Notes: generated by a model from the sequence alone, not told the origin. A DNA stretch of 64,000 nt from Plastoroseomonas arctica (GCF_018128965.1 NZ_JAAEDH010000004.1:1-64000), one strand, 5' to 3'. Positions 1 to 10,340 are shown, counted from the stretch's first letter. Translations and numbers: made by a program.

Positions 1-284
1 GCGTAGGCCGCGTCATCCACCTGCCCGTTCGCGACCATGGCGCGCGCCACGTCGGCGGCCGCGGAGCGCCCCGTCGCGACGGCCTGGGCCAGGGTGTCGC
101 GCTCGGCGCCCTCGGCCTCGGCGCGGCGCGCCCAGCGATCCACGCGGCGTTCGAGCACGCGCCGCAGGCCGGCCTCGGTCGCCGAGTATCGCGCCAGGTG
201 GTGGAAGGCGGCTTCGCGCAGGCTCGCGGTATCGGGTGGCTTGCCGGCAGGGCGTTGGGCGCGGGCTCTTGGCGGCGGCGTCAT
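1..284 (-). CDS. recX: Regulatory protein RecX, N-terminal part (runs off window)
   Basis: This reading frame is open from an ATG at 284 to the window edge, giving about 94 residues without a stop. It reads like the start of RecX, the small helical protein that modulates RecA filaments. After a basic, proline-rich leader come the family-like stretches LREAAFHHLARYSATEAGL and RRVLERRVDRWARR, then VDDAAY at the edge. The C-terminal half lies outside the window, so length and integrity cannot be judged. The gene is divergent from argD. Identification rests on remembered family pattern and is moderately secure. Confidence 0.7.
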   Translation of the reverse strand, partial: MTPPPRARAQRPAGKPPDTASLREAAFHHLARYSATEAGLRRVLERRVDRWARRAEAEGAERDTLAQAVATGRSAAADVARAMVANGQVDDAAY

Positions 285-440
285 CGACGCAGCCTGCCAT
301 GCCGGCGCGCGCCCGGCCACGCATGGCAGCATCACGTCAGCATTGTTTGACGCGCGCCCGGCCTCTCTCCAATCTCCCCCTCCTCTGGCCGGGGCTGCGA
401 TCCGCGCGGCCCGCCGGGGGATGGAGAGAGAGGCGCAATC

Positions 441-1640
441 GTGATCCCCGCCCTGATGCCGACCTACAACCGTGCCGACCTCGCTTTCGAGCGTGGCGAG
501 GGCGCGTATCTGTGGACGGACGATGGCCGACGATTCCTCGATTTCGGCGCCGGCATCGCCACCTCCTCGCTCGGGCACGGTCACCCGCACCTCACCCGCG
601 TGATCGCCGAGCAGGCGGCCAAGATCATCCATACGAGCAACCTGTACCGCGTGCCGCAGGCCGAGCGGCTGGCTGCGCGCCATGTCGCCGCGTCCTTCGC
701 CGACAGCGTCTTCTTCTGCAACTCGGGCGCCGAGGCGAACGAAGGCATGGTGAAGGCCGTGCGCAAATACCACGCCGAGAACGGCCACCCCGAGCGCTTC
801 GGCATGATCTGCTTCGAGGGCGCTTTCCACGGCCGTACGCTGGGCATGCTGAGTGCCACCGGCAACGCGAAGTACCTGGCCGGCTTCGGCCCGCCGGTCG
901 AAGGCTTTTCCCACGTGCCCTTCGGCAACATGAACGCCGTACGCGACGCGATCGGGCCGGGCACCGGCGGCATCATGATCGAGCCGGTGCAGGGTGAGGG
1001 CGGTGTGCGCCCGGCGGAGCTGCGCTTCCTGCGCGACCTGCGCGACGTCTGCGACGAATACGGCCTGCTGCTCGCGCTCGACGAGGTGCAGACCGGCATG
1101 GGGCGCTCCGGCAAGCTGTGGGCGCACCAATGGGCCGGGATCGAGCCGGATGTGATGTCTTCCGCCAAGGGCATCGGCGGCGGCTTCCCGCTCGGCGCCA
1201 TCCTGGCCAAGGAAGCCGTGGCGAAGTACCTCAAGCCCGGCACCCATGGCACCACCTATGGCGGCGGCCCACTCGCCTGTGCGGCCGGAAACGCGGTGTT
1301 GGACGTGGTGCTGGAGCCGGGCTTCCTGGACCAAGTGGACCGCGTGGCGCGCCACCTGTGGCGAGGCCTGCTCGGCCTCGCAGAGCGCCACCCGCAGGTG
1401 GTCGAGGGCGTGCAGGGTGCCGGGCTGCTGCTCGGGATAAAACTGCGCCCGGACGTGTTGAACACCGACATGCAGGCCGCCGCCGTGCGCGAGGGCCTGC
1501 TGACCGTCGCCGCGGGCATGAACGTGCTGCGCGTAGCCCCGCCGCTCATCATCACCGAGGCCGAGGCGGATGAGGCGGTGGACCTGCTCGGCCGCGCCTG
1601 CCTCGCGCTCACGCCAGGCCGCGCCGCCGCGGCCGAATAG
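441..1640 (+). CDS. argD: Acetylornithine aminotransferase
   Basis: This PLP enzyme of arginine synthesis moves an amino group from glutamate to N-acetylglutamate semialdehyde; many ArgD proteins also act as succinyldiaminopimelate aminotransferase. At 399 residues it has the normal length for the family. Visible class III aminotransferase motifs are CNSGAEANE near residue 95, the pyridoxal-binding LDEVQTGMGRSG near 213, and the Schiff-base lysine Lys243 in SSAKGIGGG. The start has a modest upstream AGAGAG at 424-430. argG lies 1.2 kb downstream, but a nitronate monooxygenase on the other strand separates them. A GC-rich hairpin follows the stop codon. Confidence 0.93.
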   Translation: MIPALMPTYNRADLAFERGEGAYLWTDDGRRFLDFGAGIATSSLGHGHPHLTRVIAEQAAKIIHTSNLYRVPQAERLAARHVAASFADSVFFCNSGAEANEGMVKAVRKYHAENGHPERFGMICFEGAFHGRTLGMLSATGNAKYLAGFGPPVEGFSHVPFGNMNAVRDAIGPGTGGIMIEPVQGEGGVRPAELRFLRDLRDVCDEYGLLLALDEVQTGMGRSGKLWAHQWAGIEPDVMSSAKGIGGGFPLGAILAKEAVAKYLKPGTHGTTYGGGPLACAAGNAVLDVVLEPGFLDQVDRVARHLWRGLLGLAERHPQVVEGVQGAGLLLGIKLRPDVLNTDMQAAAVREGLLTVAAGMNVLRVAPPLIITEAEADEAVDLLGRACLALTPGRAAAAE

Positions 1641-1648
1641 ACCGGGCT

Positions 1649-1670
1649 CGGGGGGCCACAGCGCCCCCCG
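1649..1670. terminator. Bidirectional hairpin between convergent argD and nitronate monooxygenase
   Basis: CGGGGGGC (1649-1656) pairs perfectly with GCCCCCCG (1663-1670) around a six-base loop. It sits in the 32-bp gap between two convergent stop codons. There is no clear T-run, so termination function is inferred from position and stem strength. Confidence 0.6.
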
Positions 1671-1672
1671 GC

Positions 1673-2731
1673 TTACGCTAGCAGCGCCGAGGCCTCCGCC
1701 CAGAGCCGCGTGGTCAGCGCGGCCGCGGGTTCGGCGACGGCCAGCGCCGCGCCCTGGCCGGCCCAGGCCTGCATCCGCGTCACGTCGCCGGCCGCCTCCG
1801 CCGCGGCCCGCACCGGCACCATGATCGCGCGTTGCACCGGGTAGGGCGCGGGGACCAGGTCGGAGAAGGCCTCCGTCACCTGGTTGCGCAGGCCGCGCGC
1901 GAGGCGCCCGGAAAAGGCGCGCGTCAGCACCGTCTCGCCGTTCGGAATGGCATCGGCATAGGCAGGGTGCAGCCCGGCTTCGGGCGTGCGCAGATAGGCC
2001 GTGCCGAGCTGCACGGCCGAAGCCCCCAGTGTAAGCGCGGCGGCGATCCCGCGCCCATCCATGATGCCTCCCGTGGCGATCACCGGCACCCGCACCGCAT
2101 CGGCGATGATCGGCAGAAGTGCAAACAGCCCCGTCAGCTGCGTCTCCGCATCGGCCTGGTCGAAGGCCCCGCGATGGCCACCCGCCTCCGAGCCCTGCGC
2201 GATGACCGCATCGGCGCCCGCCGCCTCGGCAGCGCGCGCATCGGCCAAGGTCGTGACCGTCGCGAACCAGGCGATGTTGCCCGCCTTGAGCGCTGCGACC
2301 TGCGCCGGTTCAAACAGCCCCATGATGGTGGAGGCGATCGCCGGCCCGGCCGCAAGCAACGCTTCGAACTGCTGGGCGAAATCCTGGGTGAAGGGACCGG
2401 CGCCGGGATCGGGGACCTCCGCCCCGGCCAGCGGCGCGAGGCGCGCGCGCACCGCCGCCTCATGCGCCGCGTCGCGCACCGGTGGCGGGTCCGGCACCCA
2501 CAAATTCACCTGGAAGGCGCCGTTGCTGCTGGCGCGAAAGGTCCTCGCCCAATCCGCGATCAGGGCCGGGCTCGACATCAACGCCCCCAGCCCGCCGAGG
2601 CCGCCGGCATTCGCGACCGCCGCCGCCAGGCCCGGCGGGCTGGCGCTGGCCATCGGCGCCTGCAGGATCGGCACCCGCAGGCCGAACCGGTCGCAGAAGG
2701 CATGGGCGCGGTCTCGCGGTGTCATCGCCAT
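1673..2731 (-). CDS. NAD(P)H-dependent flavin oxidoreductase / nitronate monooxygenase
   Basis: This is a 352-residue TIM-barrel FMN protein of the 2-nitropropane dioxygenase family. Members oxidise alkyl nitronates, or in class II act as flavin-dependent reductases. Seen in the sequence are the N-terminal PILQAPMA motif near residue 21, the conserved QGSEAGGHRG with catalytic-type His186, and the FMN phosphate-binding VIATGGIMDGRG near 224. The substrate cannot be read from sequence. The N-terminus MAMTPRD offers starts at 2731 or 2725. It is convergent with argD and divergent from argG, with no operon partner. Confidence 0.85.
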   Translation of the reverse strand: MAMTPRDRAHAFCDRFGLRVPILQAPMASASPPGLAAAVANAGGLGGLGALMSSPALIADWARTFRASSNGAFQVNLWVPDPPPVRDAAHEAAVRARLAPLAGAEVPDPGAGPFTQDFAQQFEALLAAGPAIASTIMGLFEPAQVAALKAGNIAWFATVTTLADARAAEAAGADAVIAQGSEAGGHRGAFDQADAETQLTGLFALLPIIADAVRVPVIATGGIMDGRGIAAALTLGASAVQLGTAYLRTPEAGLHPAYADAIPNGETVLTRAFSGRLARGLRNQVTEAFSDLVPAPYPVQRAIMVPVRAAAEAAGDVTRMQAWAGQGAALAVAEPAAALTTRLWAEASALLA

Positions 2732-2799
2732 GCTATCCCTTGCCGCGCCGGGCGTGCGTGGGCATTGTCCGCCGCCTCATGTGACCAGGGACTATCGCC

Positions 2800-4035
<1,236 letters not shown>

Positions 4036-4050
4036 AAGGAAAAAGGCTGA

Positions 4051-4097
4051 GGAAAGGAATTTCCCCAGACCCCATTCTTTTATTTTTGTCTTTGGGG
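4051..4097 (+). terminator. Hairpin plus T-rich stretch after argG (repeat-family member)
   Basis: GGAAA and TTTCC pair around GGAA at 4051-4064, followed by a T-rich run (TTCTTTTATTTTTGTCTTT). The sequence closely resembles 7751-7792 after the aldehyde dehydrogenase gene. It fits an intrinsic terminator for argG; the short stem makes this moderately sure. Confidence 0.55.
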
Positions 4098-4134
4098 ACT
4101 GCTGGAATGGCGCACCTGAACGTGCCCGCCGGCG

Positions 4135-5283
4135 TCACGCCAAATCGCGAAAGGCCTGAAGGAACGCCGCCACATCTGCCTCGTCATTGTAGACGTGCGG
4201 GCTGATCCGCAGCCGTCCGAGTCGCGGCGCCACATGTACGCCCCGCTCCGCCAGCGCCTCGATCAATCCCGGTCGCATACCGTCCGGAAACCCCAGGCTC
4301 AGTACATGCGGCGCACGCATGCGCGCATCGGGTAGATCGATGCCGGGCATCCCGGCCAGACCCTCCGCCAGCAGCCCGGTCAGCCAGCCCAAGCGCGCGC
4401 TGATCGCCGCGCTCCCCCAGGCCGCCATCATCTCCATCCCCACCGAGGCCATCTCCAGGCCCACCAAGTGGTCCCTCTCGCCCATGTCGAAGCGCTTCGC
4501 CCCATCGGTAAAGCCCAGGTCGGCGAAGTACGGCTGCGCCTCGGAGAACACCCGCCGACGCGAGGAGCCCGGCTGCTCCAGCGGCACCCCATCCTGCCAC
4601 CGCTTCGCGATGTAGAGGAACGCCCGCCCATACGGCCCAAGCACCCATTTGTAGGTCGGGAAGATCAGCACGTCCGGATCGAGGGCGACCACGTCGAGTG
4701 GCAGCACCCCCGCATGGTGCGTCGCATCCACCAGGAGCATGGCCCCCGTCGCCTTCACCGCCGCACCAACGGCGCCGAGATCGACCAGCCCGCCATCCGC
4801 CCAATGCACTGACGAGATGGACACCAGCGCCAGCTGCACCGCCCCCCGACGCGTGATCGCCTCCAGCACCGCCGCGGTCCAATCCCCATCCGCCGGGCGC
4901 GCGATCGTCTCCACCGAGAACCCGCCCTCCGGCGCACGCTGCAGCCACTCCAGCACCGGCGAGGAATGGTCGTCGCCCAGCACCAGCACGCGGCTTCCGG
5001 CGGGGATCGGCAGAATCCGCCCGGCCACCGCGACGCCGTAGGAGACGGAGGGGATCAGCGCCACATCCTCGGGCGCGGCCCCGATCAACGCGGCCGCGGT
5101 GGCGCGCGCGCGGGCGAACTGCCCGGCCATATGCTCGGCGGTGATGCCCCAGGGTCGCGCCTTGCGCGCGATGCCGGCATGGCCCGCCGCCTGCACCGCC
5201 ATCGGCAAGGGGCTCCACGAGGCGGCGTTCAAATAGGCGACGTCGCGCGGAATATCGAAGACATCGCGCTGGCACTCGAGCAT
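4135..5283 (-). CDS. Class V aminotransferase-fold PLP enzyme
   Basis: This 382-residue PLP-dependent protein belongs to the cysteine desulfurase/isopenicillin-N-epimerase-like branch of class V aminotransferases. Visible are the start YLNAASWSPLP near residue 17, the cofactor-aspartate segment LLVDATHHAGVLPLD near 183, and the PLP lysine Lys212 in FPTYKWVLGPYG. The conserved active-site cysteine expected of true desulfurases is not obvious, so it may be an epimerase, lyase or aminotransferase of unknown substrate. It has no operon partner, and its promoter would lie in 5284-5594. Confidence 0.75.
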   Translation of the reverse strand: MLECQRDVFDIPRDVAYLNAASWSPLPMAVQAAGHAGIARKARPWGITAEHMAGQFARARATAAALIGAAPEDVALIPSVSYGVAVAGRILPIPAGSRVLVLGDDHSSPVLEWLQRAPEGGFSVETIARPADGDWTAAVLEAITRRGAVQLALVSISSVHWADGGLVDLGAVGAAVKATGAMLLVDATHHAGVLPLDVVALDPDVLIFPTYKWVLGPYGRAFLYIAKRWQDGVPLEQPGSSRRRVFSEAQPYFADLGFTDGAKRFDMGERDHLVGLEMASVGMEMMAAWGSAAISARLGWLTGLLAEGLAGMPGIDLPDARMRAPHVLSLGFPDGMRPGLIEALAERGVHVAPRLGRLRISPHVYNDEADVAAFLQAFRDLA

Positions 5284-5594
5284 GGCCGCATTCCTCGGAT
5301 CACGCCGACAGACTGCGCCAGGCGGTTAGCGTGATCAATCCGGCGGCCGCAGGAATGCGCAAGGCGCCCGCGCTAGCTGCGTCGCGCGCGGAATGCAACA
5401 GCCTTGCTCCGGCCGGCTTCGCTCCTCGAATTCCTGGCGGTATCCGCAATTCATCCACAGGCCCATCCCCAGTTTCCGTGGATAAGACGCGCCCGTCCGG
5501 AAGGGCCTTGCCAGCCCCCCCCTCAACCATGCGAAAGGCTAATCCGGCGGGTATGATTGCCTGCGCCAGAGGCCGGGAGGCGCGTCGGGAATCG
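5284..5594. other. 311-bp gene-free divergent region with two DnaA-box-like 9-mers
   Basis: No convincing gene is seen here; the open frames have no family resemblance and no ribosome site. It should hold promoters for the divergent aminotransferase and dedA genes. TCATCCACA at 5451-5459 and CGTGGATAA at 5477-5485 (TTATCCACG on the other strand) each differ by one base from the DnaA box TTATCCACA and face each other. This could be chance. Confidence 0.35.
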
Positions 5595-6218
5595 ATGGAG
5601 CAGTTGTGGGCTGAATACGGCGCGCTCGCCTATCTGGTGGCCTTCGCCTGGTCCTTCCTGGAGGGCGAGACCTTCGTCCTGTTCGCTGCCGCGGTCGGTC
5701 GCACGACGGGCCTGGTCAATCCGTTCATCCTGCTCGGCTGCGTCTGGATCGGGTCCTTCCTGGGTGACCAGACCTGGTTCCTGCTCGGGCGCCGCTACGG
5801 GCCCTATGCCCTGCGCAAGATCCCGGGCGCCGAGAAGCGCATCGCCGTCGCAACAGGCTTCCTCGCCAAGTATGGCGACGCCTTCGTGCTGTCCTTCCGC
5901 TTCATCTACGGCATCCGCAACGTGGCCTCCGCGGCCTGCGGCATCGCGGGCATGTCCTTCCCCCGCTTCGCGTTGCTGAATTTCATCGCGGCGGGTCTAT
6001 GGGCGAATGCCTTCGTCTGGGTCGGCTGGTTCGTCGCGGGCATGTTCACACCGGCGCAGATCGCGCACGGCATCGGCGGCATCGGTCTTGCGGTGTTCCT
6101 GTTCTTCATCGCCCGGTTCTTCGTCCAGCGGCGCAACCGCAACCGCGCCAACCGCGCCGCCGCGGCCGCGCTGGCCGCAGAGCCGCCGCAGGTGTTGCCC
6201 GAGCGCGAGCGGGTCTGA
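5595..6218 (+). CDS. DedA/SNARE-associated family membrane protein
   Basis: This is a 207-residue polytopic inner-membrane protein of the DedA (VTT domain) family, whose members help flip or traffic lipid carriers and affect envelope stability and cation tolerance. Characteristic features are [16 protein letters not shown] near residue 18, the re-entrant loop [17 protein letters not shown] near 47, FRFIYGIRN near 100, and several hydrophobic helices. The ATG at 5595 was chosen over an in-frame upstream start at 5331. The latter would add 88 low-complexity residues, whereas GGGA lies five bases before 5595. The C-terminus is basic and alanine-rich. The gene lies 86 bp before an aldehyde dehydrogenase on the same strand. 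Confidence 0.82.
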   Translation: MEQLWAEYGALAYLVAFAWSFLEGETFVLFAAAVGRTTGLVNPFILLGCVWIGSFLGDQTWFLLGRRYGPYALRKIPGAEKRIAVATGFLAKYGDAFVLSFRFIYGIRNVASAACGIAGMSFPRFALLNFIAAGLWANAFVWVGWFVAGMFTPAQIAHGIGGIGLAVFLFFIARFFVQRRNRNRANRAAAAALAAEPPQVLPERERV

Positions 6219-6304
6219 GCGCCCCACATCTGGACCTCGGGGCCGGGTCCTCCTACTCATGGCGGCAACGCGCCAGCCCAAGGCGCCCGTCGGAGGATCA
6301 CCGC

Positions 6305-7738
6305 ATGTACCAGGACACGCTGCTGCACATCGGGGGCGAATGGCGTCCCGCCCGCTCCGGCCGCACCATCGCCGTGCTCAATCCCGCCACCGAGGAGGTG
6401 ATCGGCCAGGTCGCCCATGCCGGGCGCGACGACCTCGACGAAGCGCTCGACGCCGCCGAGAAGGGTTTTGCCACGTGGCGCAAGGTCTCCGCGTTTGACC
6501 GCGCCAAGGTGATGCGCAAGGCCGCCGACCTGCTGCGCGACCGCGCCCCCGCCATCGCCGAGCTCATGACGCTCGAGCAGGGCAAGCCGCTCGCCGAGGC
6601 GAAGGGCGAGGTGCTCGCCGGCGGCGACATCATCGACTGGTTCGCCGAGGAAGCCCGCCGCGCCTATGGCCGCGTCATCCCCGCCCGCGGCGAGGGCATC
6701 TACCAGCTGGTCGTGAAGGAGCCGGTCGGCCCCGTCGCCGCCTTCACGCCGTGGAACTTCCCGATCAACCAGGTGGTGCGCAAGCTTTCCGCCGCCGTGG
6801 CCACCGGCTGCTCCATCATCGTCAAGGCGCCGGAGGAAACCCCGGCTTCACCGGCCGAACTGATCCGCTGCTTCCTCGATGCCGGGGTGCCCGCCAACGT
6901 CATCGGCCTGGTCTACGGCGTGCCCGCCGAGATCAGCGAATACCTCATCCCCCACCCCATCATCCGCAAGGTGACCTTCACCGGCTCAACGCCCGTGGGC
7001 AAGCTGTTGGCCGCTCTGGCCGGCAAGCACATGAAGCGCGCCACGATGGAGCTCGGCGGCCACGCACCGGCGATCGTTTTCGACGATGCCGACCTCGACC
7101 ATGCGGCCAAGACGCTGGCCTTTGCGAAGTTCCGCAATGCCGGCCAGGTCTGCGTCTCGCCCACGCGCTTCCTGGTGCAGGAGGCGTCCTTCGCGCCCTT
7201 CGTCGAGCGCTTCACCACGCACGCCAAGGCGCTGAAGGTGGGCGCCGGTATGGACCCGGACAGCCAGATGGGCCCGCTCGCGCATGGCCGCCGCATCCCC
7301 GCCGTGGAGACCCTGGTCGCCGATGCGCGCAAGCACGGCGCGGAGGTGCACACCGGCGGCGAGCGCATCGGCAATAAGGGCTATTTCTACGCGCCGACGG
7401 TGATGACCAACGTGCCAAAGACGGCGCGCATCATGAACGAGGAGCCGTTCGGGCCCGTCGCGCTCATCTCCTCCTTCCGCGACCTCGACGAGGTGGTGGA
7501 GGAATCGAACCGCCTGCCCTTCGGCCTTGCGAGCTATGCCTTTACGCGTTCGGCGAAGACCGCCAATGCCGTCGCTTCGCGCGTCGAAGCCGGGATGATG
7601 ACGATCAACCACCTGGGGCTCGCGCTGCCGGAGGTGCCGTTCGGCGGCATGAAGGATAGCGGCTACGGCAGCGAAGGCGGGTCGGAGGCGATCGAGGCCT
7701 ACCTCAACACGAAGTTCGTGAGCCAGGCGGGGCTGTAA
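6305..7738 (+). CDS. gabD: NAD(P)-dependent succinate-semialdehyde dehydrogenase family protein
   Basis: This 477-residue aldehyde dehydrogenase most resembles the enzymes that oxidise succinate semialdehyde to succinate in 4-aminobutyrate breakdown. Catalytic residues are Glu249 in MELGG and Cys283 in [12 protein letters not shown]. The cofactor segments [14 protein letters not shown] (148-160) and FTGSTPVGK (225-233) are intact. The ATG at 6305 is preceded by GGAGG at 6294-6298, favouring it over longer upstream frames. No 4-aminobutyrate transaminase lies nearby, so the physiological aldehyde is uncertain. A terminator-like hairpin follows at 7751. Confidence 0.85.
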   Translation: MYQDTLLHIGGEWRPARSGRTIAVLNPATEEVIGQVAHAGRDDLDEALDAAEKGFATWRKVSAFDRAKVMRKAADLLRDRAPAIAELMTLEQGKPLAEAKGEVLAGGDIIDWFAEEARRAYGRVIPARGEGIYQLVVKEPVGPVAAFTPWNFPINQVVRKLSAAVATGCSIIVKAPEETPASPAELIRCFLDAGVPANVIGLVYGVPAEISEYLIPHPIIRKVTFTGSTPVGKLLAALAGKHMKRATMELGGHAPAIVFDDADLDHAAKTLAFAKFRNAGQVCVSPTRFLVQEASFAPFVERFTTHAKALKVGAGMDPDSQMGPLAHGRRIPAVETLVADARKHGAEVHTGGERIGNKGYFYAPTVMTNVPKTARIMNEEPFGPVALISSFRDLDEVVEESNRLPFGLASYAFTRSAKTANAVASRVEAGMMTINHLGLALPEVPFGGMKDSGYGSEGGSEAIEAYLNTKFVSQAGL

Positions 7739-7750
7739 GCAAGCAAGGCC

Positions 7751-7792
7751 GGGGAAAGGAATTCCCCAGGCACCTTTCTTTAGTTTTGGCTT
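7751..7792 (+). terminator. Intrinsic terminator-like hairpin (repeat-family member)
   Basis: GGGGAA (7751-7756) and TTCCCC (7762-7767) pair around AGGAA, followed by CTTTCTTTAGTTTTGGCTTTTT. It lies between the convergent aldehyde dehydrogenase and cysteine synthase genes. Sequence and layout match the element after argG. Confidence 0.65.
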
Positions 7793-7814
7793 TTTGATGA
7801 GCGTGGGCAGGGCT

Positions 7815-8795
7815 TCACAAGCCTTCGAAAAGCTCCGTCGATAGATAGCGCTCGGCGAAGCTGGCCGCGATGCCGATCACCAACCCGGCCGGCGGCGCCT
7901 CACGCGCCACCTGCACCAGTGCGTGCAGCACCGCGCCCGACGAAATGCCGATCGCCATCCCCTCCTCCCGCGCGCAGCGGCGAGCGGCGGCCAAAGCCTC
8001 CCGCTCCGACACGCGCCGCACGCCATCCAGCGCGCTCAGCTCCAACACGCCCGGACAGAAACCCGCGCCGATGCCCTGAATGCGGTGCGGTCCCGGCTCA
8101 TCGCCGTTCAGCACCGCGCTCTCGGCCGGCTCCACGCCGATGACGCGCAGCCCGGCGATCCGCGGTTTCAACGCACGCGCAATGCCGGTCAGCGTGCCGC
8201 CGGTGCCGATACCGCCGACCACGGCGTGCAGGTCGCCGCCGGTATCGGCGAAAATCTCCTCCGCCGTTGTCGCCGCGTGGATGGCGGGGTTGGCCGGATT
8301 GTCGAACTGCCGCGGCATCCAGGCACCGTCGGTGCTGCGCAGGATCTCCTCGGCGCGCTGTATGGCGCCACCCATGCCCCGCGCCGTCGGCGTCAATTCC
8401 AGCTCGGCACCCAGCAGGCGCATCATCCGGCGACGCTCGATGCTGGCGCCCTCGGGCATGACCACGATCAGCCGGTAGCCCTTGGCCGCCGCCACGAAGG
8501 CGAGCGCGATGCCGGTATTGCCGGAGGTCGGCTCGACCAAGGTCGAGCGCCCCGGCGCGATCAGCCCATCGCGCTCCGCCTGCGTGACCATGGCAAGGCC
8601 GATGCGGTCCTTCACCGAACCGAGCGGATTGAGGTATTCGAGCTTCAGCGCGATGCGCGCCGCCAGCCCCTCGGCGGCGGCGATGCGCGGCAGCATCACC
8701 ACCGGCGTACCGCCCACGACATCAAGGACGCTCGCGTAGAGCCGGCCCCTCGCCTGTGGCGCCAGGGGACCGGCAGGGTCGGTCGATGGGGGCAT
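7815..8795 (-). CDS. cysK: Cysteine synthase (O-acetylserine sulfhydrylase family)
   Basis: This 326-residue fold-type II PLP enzyme is expected to convert O-acetylserine and sulfide to cysteine. The PLP lysine Lys62 is in NPLGSVKDRIG, the substrate loop EPTSGNTGIALAF is near residue 90, and the phosphate-binding GGIGTGGTLTG is near 193. The ATG at 8795 was preferred because AAGGG lies eight bases upstream; an in-frame ATG at 8801 (MDM) would put that site only two bases away. Longer upstream frames would run into the regulator gene. It is divergent from an Rrf2-type gene, which suggests local sulfur- or cysteine-responsive control, as with CymR and cysK in other bacteria. Confidence 0.88.
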   Translation of the reverse strand: MPPSTDPAGPLAPQARGRLYASVLDVVGGTPVVMLPRIAAAEGLAARIALKLEYLNPLGSVKDRIGLAMVTQAERDGLIAPGRSTLVEPTSGNTGIALAFVAAAKGYRLIVVMPEGASIERRRMMRLLGAELELTPTARGMGGAIQRAEEILRSTDGAWMPRQFDNPANPAIHAATTAEEIFADTGGDLHAVVGGIGTGGTLTGIARALKPRIAGLRVIGVEPAESAVLNGDEPGPHRIQGIGAGFCPGVLELSALDGVRRVSEREALAAARRCAREEGMAIGISSGAVLHALVQVAREAPPAGLVIGIAASFAERYLSTELFEGL

Positions 8796-8804
8796 ATCCA
8801 TCCC

Positions 8805-8834
8805 TTGGAATTTTACATTGGGAAACTGTATAAA
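8805..8834 (+). promoter_or_regulatory. Candidate promoter of the Rrf2 gene
   Basis: TTGGAA (8805-8810) and TATAAA (8829-8834) are spaced by 18 bases in an AT-rich island between divergent genes. A start point about seven bases after the -10 would fall on the ATG at 8841, and no Shine-Dalgarno is visible, suggesting a leaderless transcript. The assignment is by sequence resemblance only. Confidence 0.45.
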
Positions 8835-8840
8835 GCGCCC

Positions 8841-9290
8841 ATGCTCATTCGTCACGACCGCGCGCTGCTGGCGCTCGATATTCTCCTCGACGTCGCCTTC
8901 CATGCCGGGCGCGGCACGGCGGTGACCGGTGCCGCGGACATCGCCGAGCGGCTTGGCCTCGCGCGGCGGGGCATCGAGCCGGCGTTGCAGGCGCTGGTGC
9001 GCGGCGGGTTGTTGGAGAGCCTGCGCGGGCCACGCGGGGGATATCGCCTGGGGCGCGCGCCCCGCGCCATCACGCTGCTCGACGCGGCGATGGCCTATGC
9101 CGACGAGGATCCGGCTGAACCTGGCGCATCGGGATCACTCTCGCTCGCCGTCGTTCAGCCCTTGTGGAAGGAGCTGGATGCCGCACTGCGCGAGCGGTTG
9201 TCCGCGCTGACCATCAGCGACCTGCTGCAGCGCGCGGCGGCAAAAGGATTGCGGCGCCCGATCACGGAGCCGCTGAACTTCGCAATCTGA
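8841..9290 (+). CDS. Rrf2 family transcriptional regulator
   Basis: This 149-residue winged-helix protein begins MLIRHDRALLALDILLDVAF, as Rrf2 regulators do, with a recognition segment near residues 38-57 and the wing LRGPRGGYRLGR near 60-71. The three clustered cysteines that bind Fe-S in IscR and NsrR are absent; in fact no cysteine is present. It is therefore more like CymR-type members, which sense cysteine status through protein partners. Divergence from cysK supports a role in cysteine synthesis. No ribosome site precedes the ATG. Its stop lies 15 bases from the convergent hemC stop. Confidence 0.82.
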   Translation: MLIRHDRALLALDILLDVAFHAGRGTAVTGAADIAERLGLARRGIEPALQALVRGGLLESLRGPRGGYRLGRAPRAITLLDAAMAYADEDPAEPGASGSLSLAVVQPLWKELDAALRERLSALTISDLLQRAAAKGLRRPITEPLNFAI

Positions 9291-9305
9291 AGCGCCTTCG
9301 CGCGA

Positions 9306-10340
9306 TCAGGCGAAAAGGTCGGCCGGCGCATCCCGATACAGGCTCTCGCCGAGTTCGCGGCCGATCCGCGCGGCGTCGCGCCCATGCCCGCTCAGGGAGC
9401 GACGCATCAGGAAGCTGCCATCCGGACGGGCGACCAGCGCCTCGACGTCGATATACCCGCCCGGCCTCACGCGGGCATGGCCACCGATGGGCGTGTTGCA
9501 GCTGCCATCGAGGGCTGCGAGCAGCGATCGTTCGGCGGTGGACACCGCGCGCGCCGTCGGGTCCTCGATTGCCGAGAGCAGCTCGAGCAGTTCGTGGTCG
9601 TCGGAGCGCACCGTCACGCCGATGATGCCCTGGCAGCAGGCCGGCAGCATCACGTGCTCGGGCAGCACGATATCCGCCTCCCGCTCCAGGTCGAGCCGCT
9701 TGAGGCCCGCATAGGCCAGCAGGCTGCCGGCGAGGTGACCTTCGCGCACGCGCGACAGCCGCGTCTGCACATTACCCCGCAGCATGCCGATGCGAAGGTC
9801 CGGTCGTGCATAGAGCAGCTGCGCCTGGCGACGGACGGAGGAGGTGCCGATCAGCGCGCCATGCGGAATGCAGGCCAGCGGATCATCCGGGCACACCGCC
9901 TGTTCTACCCCGGCGCCGAGGATCAGCGCGTCGCGCGCATCCTCCCGCTTGAGCGTGCAGGCCAACATGATGCCCTTGGGCAGCTCGGTCTCAAGATCCT
10001 TGAGCGAATGGACCGCGAAATCCACGCGGCCATCGAGCAGCGCCTCGTGGATTTCCTTCGCAAAGAGGCCCTTGCCGCCGATCTCCGACAGGCGGCGATC
10101 CTGGATGCGGTCGCCGGCGGTGCTGATCTGGTTTTCCTCGAAGGCCTTGGCATCGCGCAGCACCGGGCAGAAGCGCGTGATGATGTCGAGGAAATGCCGC
10201 GTCTGGTACAGCGCGAGCGGCGAGGCGCGGGTGCCCACGCGCAGCGGCAGCGTGCGGCGATGATGCGGGCGCACCATCGCCCCATTGTCACGAGGACGGT
10301 CGATCGTCTGGTCCATCGGACCGTGCGGGAAGGAGACCAT
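9306..10340 (-). CDS. hemC: Porphobilinogen deaminase (hydroxymethylbilane synthase)
   Basis: HemC polymerises four porphobilinogens into hydroxymethylbilane, a common step to heme and bacteriochlorophyll. The dipyrromethane-cofactor cysteine is Cys281 in LDGSCNTPIGG, and RVGTRASPLAL (34-44) and VHSLKDL (110-116) are intact. The ATG at 10340 overlaps the bchP stop as TGATG, implying translational coupling; the next in-frame ATG at 10316 (MDQTIDRP) is an alternative. At 344 residues it has a slightly long N-terminus. It is the last gene of the leftward ppaA-ppsR-bchG-pucC-bchP-hemC block, an unusual home for hemC that would tie tetrapyrrole flux to photosynthesis control. Confidence 0.93.
   Translation of the reverse strand: MVSFPHGPMDQTIDRPRDNGAMVRPHHRRTLPLRVGTRASPLALYQTRHFLDIITRFCPVLRDAKAFEENQISTAGDRIQDRRLSEIGGKGLFAKEIHEALLDGRVDFAVHSLKDLETELPKGIMLACTLKREDARDALILGAGVEQAVCPDDPLACIPHGALIGTSSVRRQAQLLYARPDLRIGMLRGNVQTRLSRVREGHLAGSLLAYAGLKRLDLEREADIVLPEHVMLPACCQGIIGVTVRSDDHELLELLSAIEDPTARAVSTAERSLLAALDGSCNTPIGGHARVRPGGYIDVEALVARPDGSFLMRRSLSGHGRDAARIGRELGESLYRDAPADLFA

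Noticed and set aside
5331-5594. An 88-residue N-terminal extension of the DedA protein.
   Set aside because: It is low-complexity, has no family similarity and no ribosome site; the ATG at 5595 has a GGGA upstream and fits family length.
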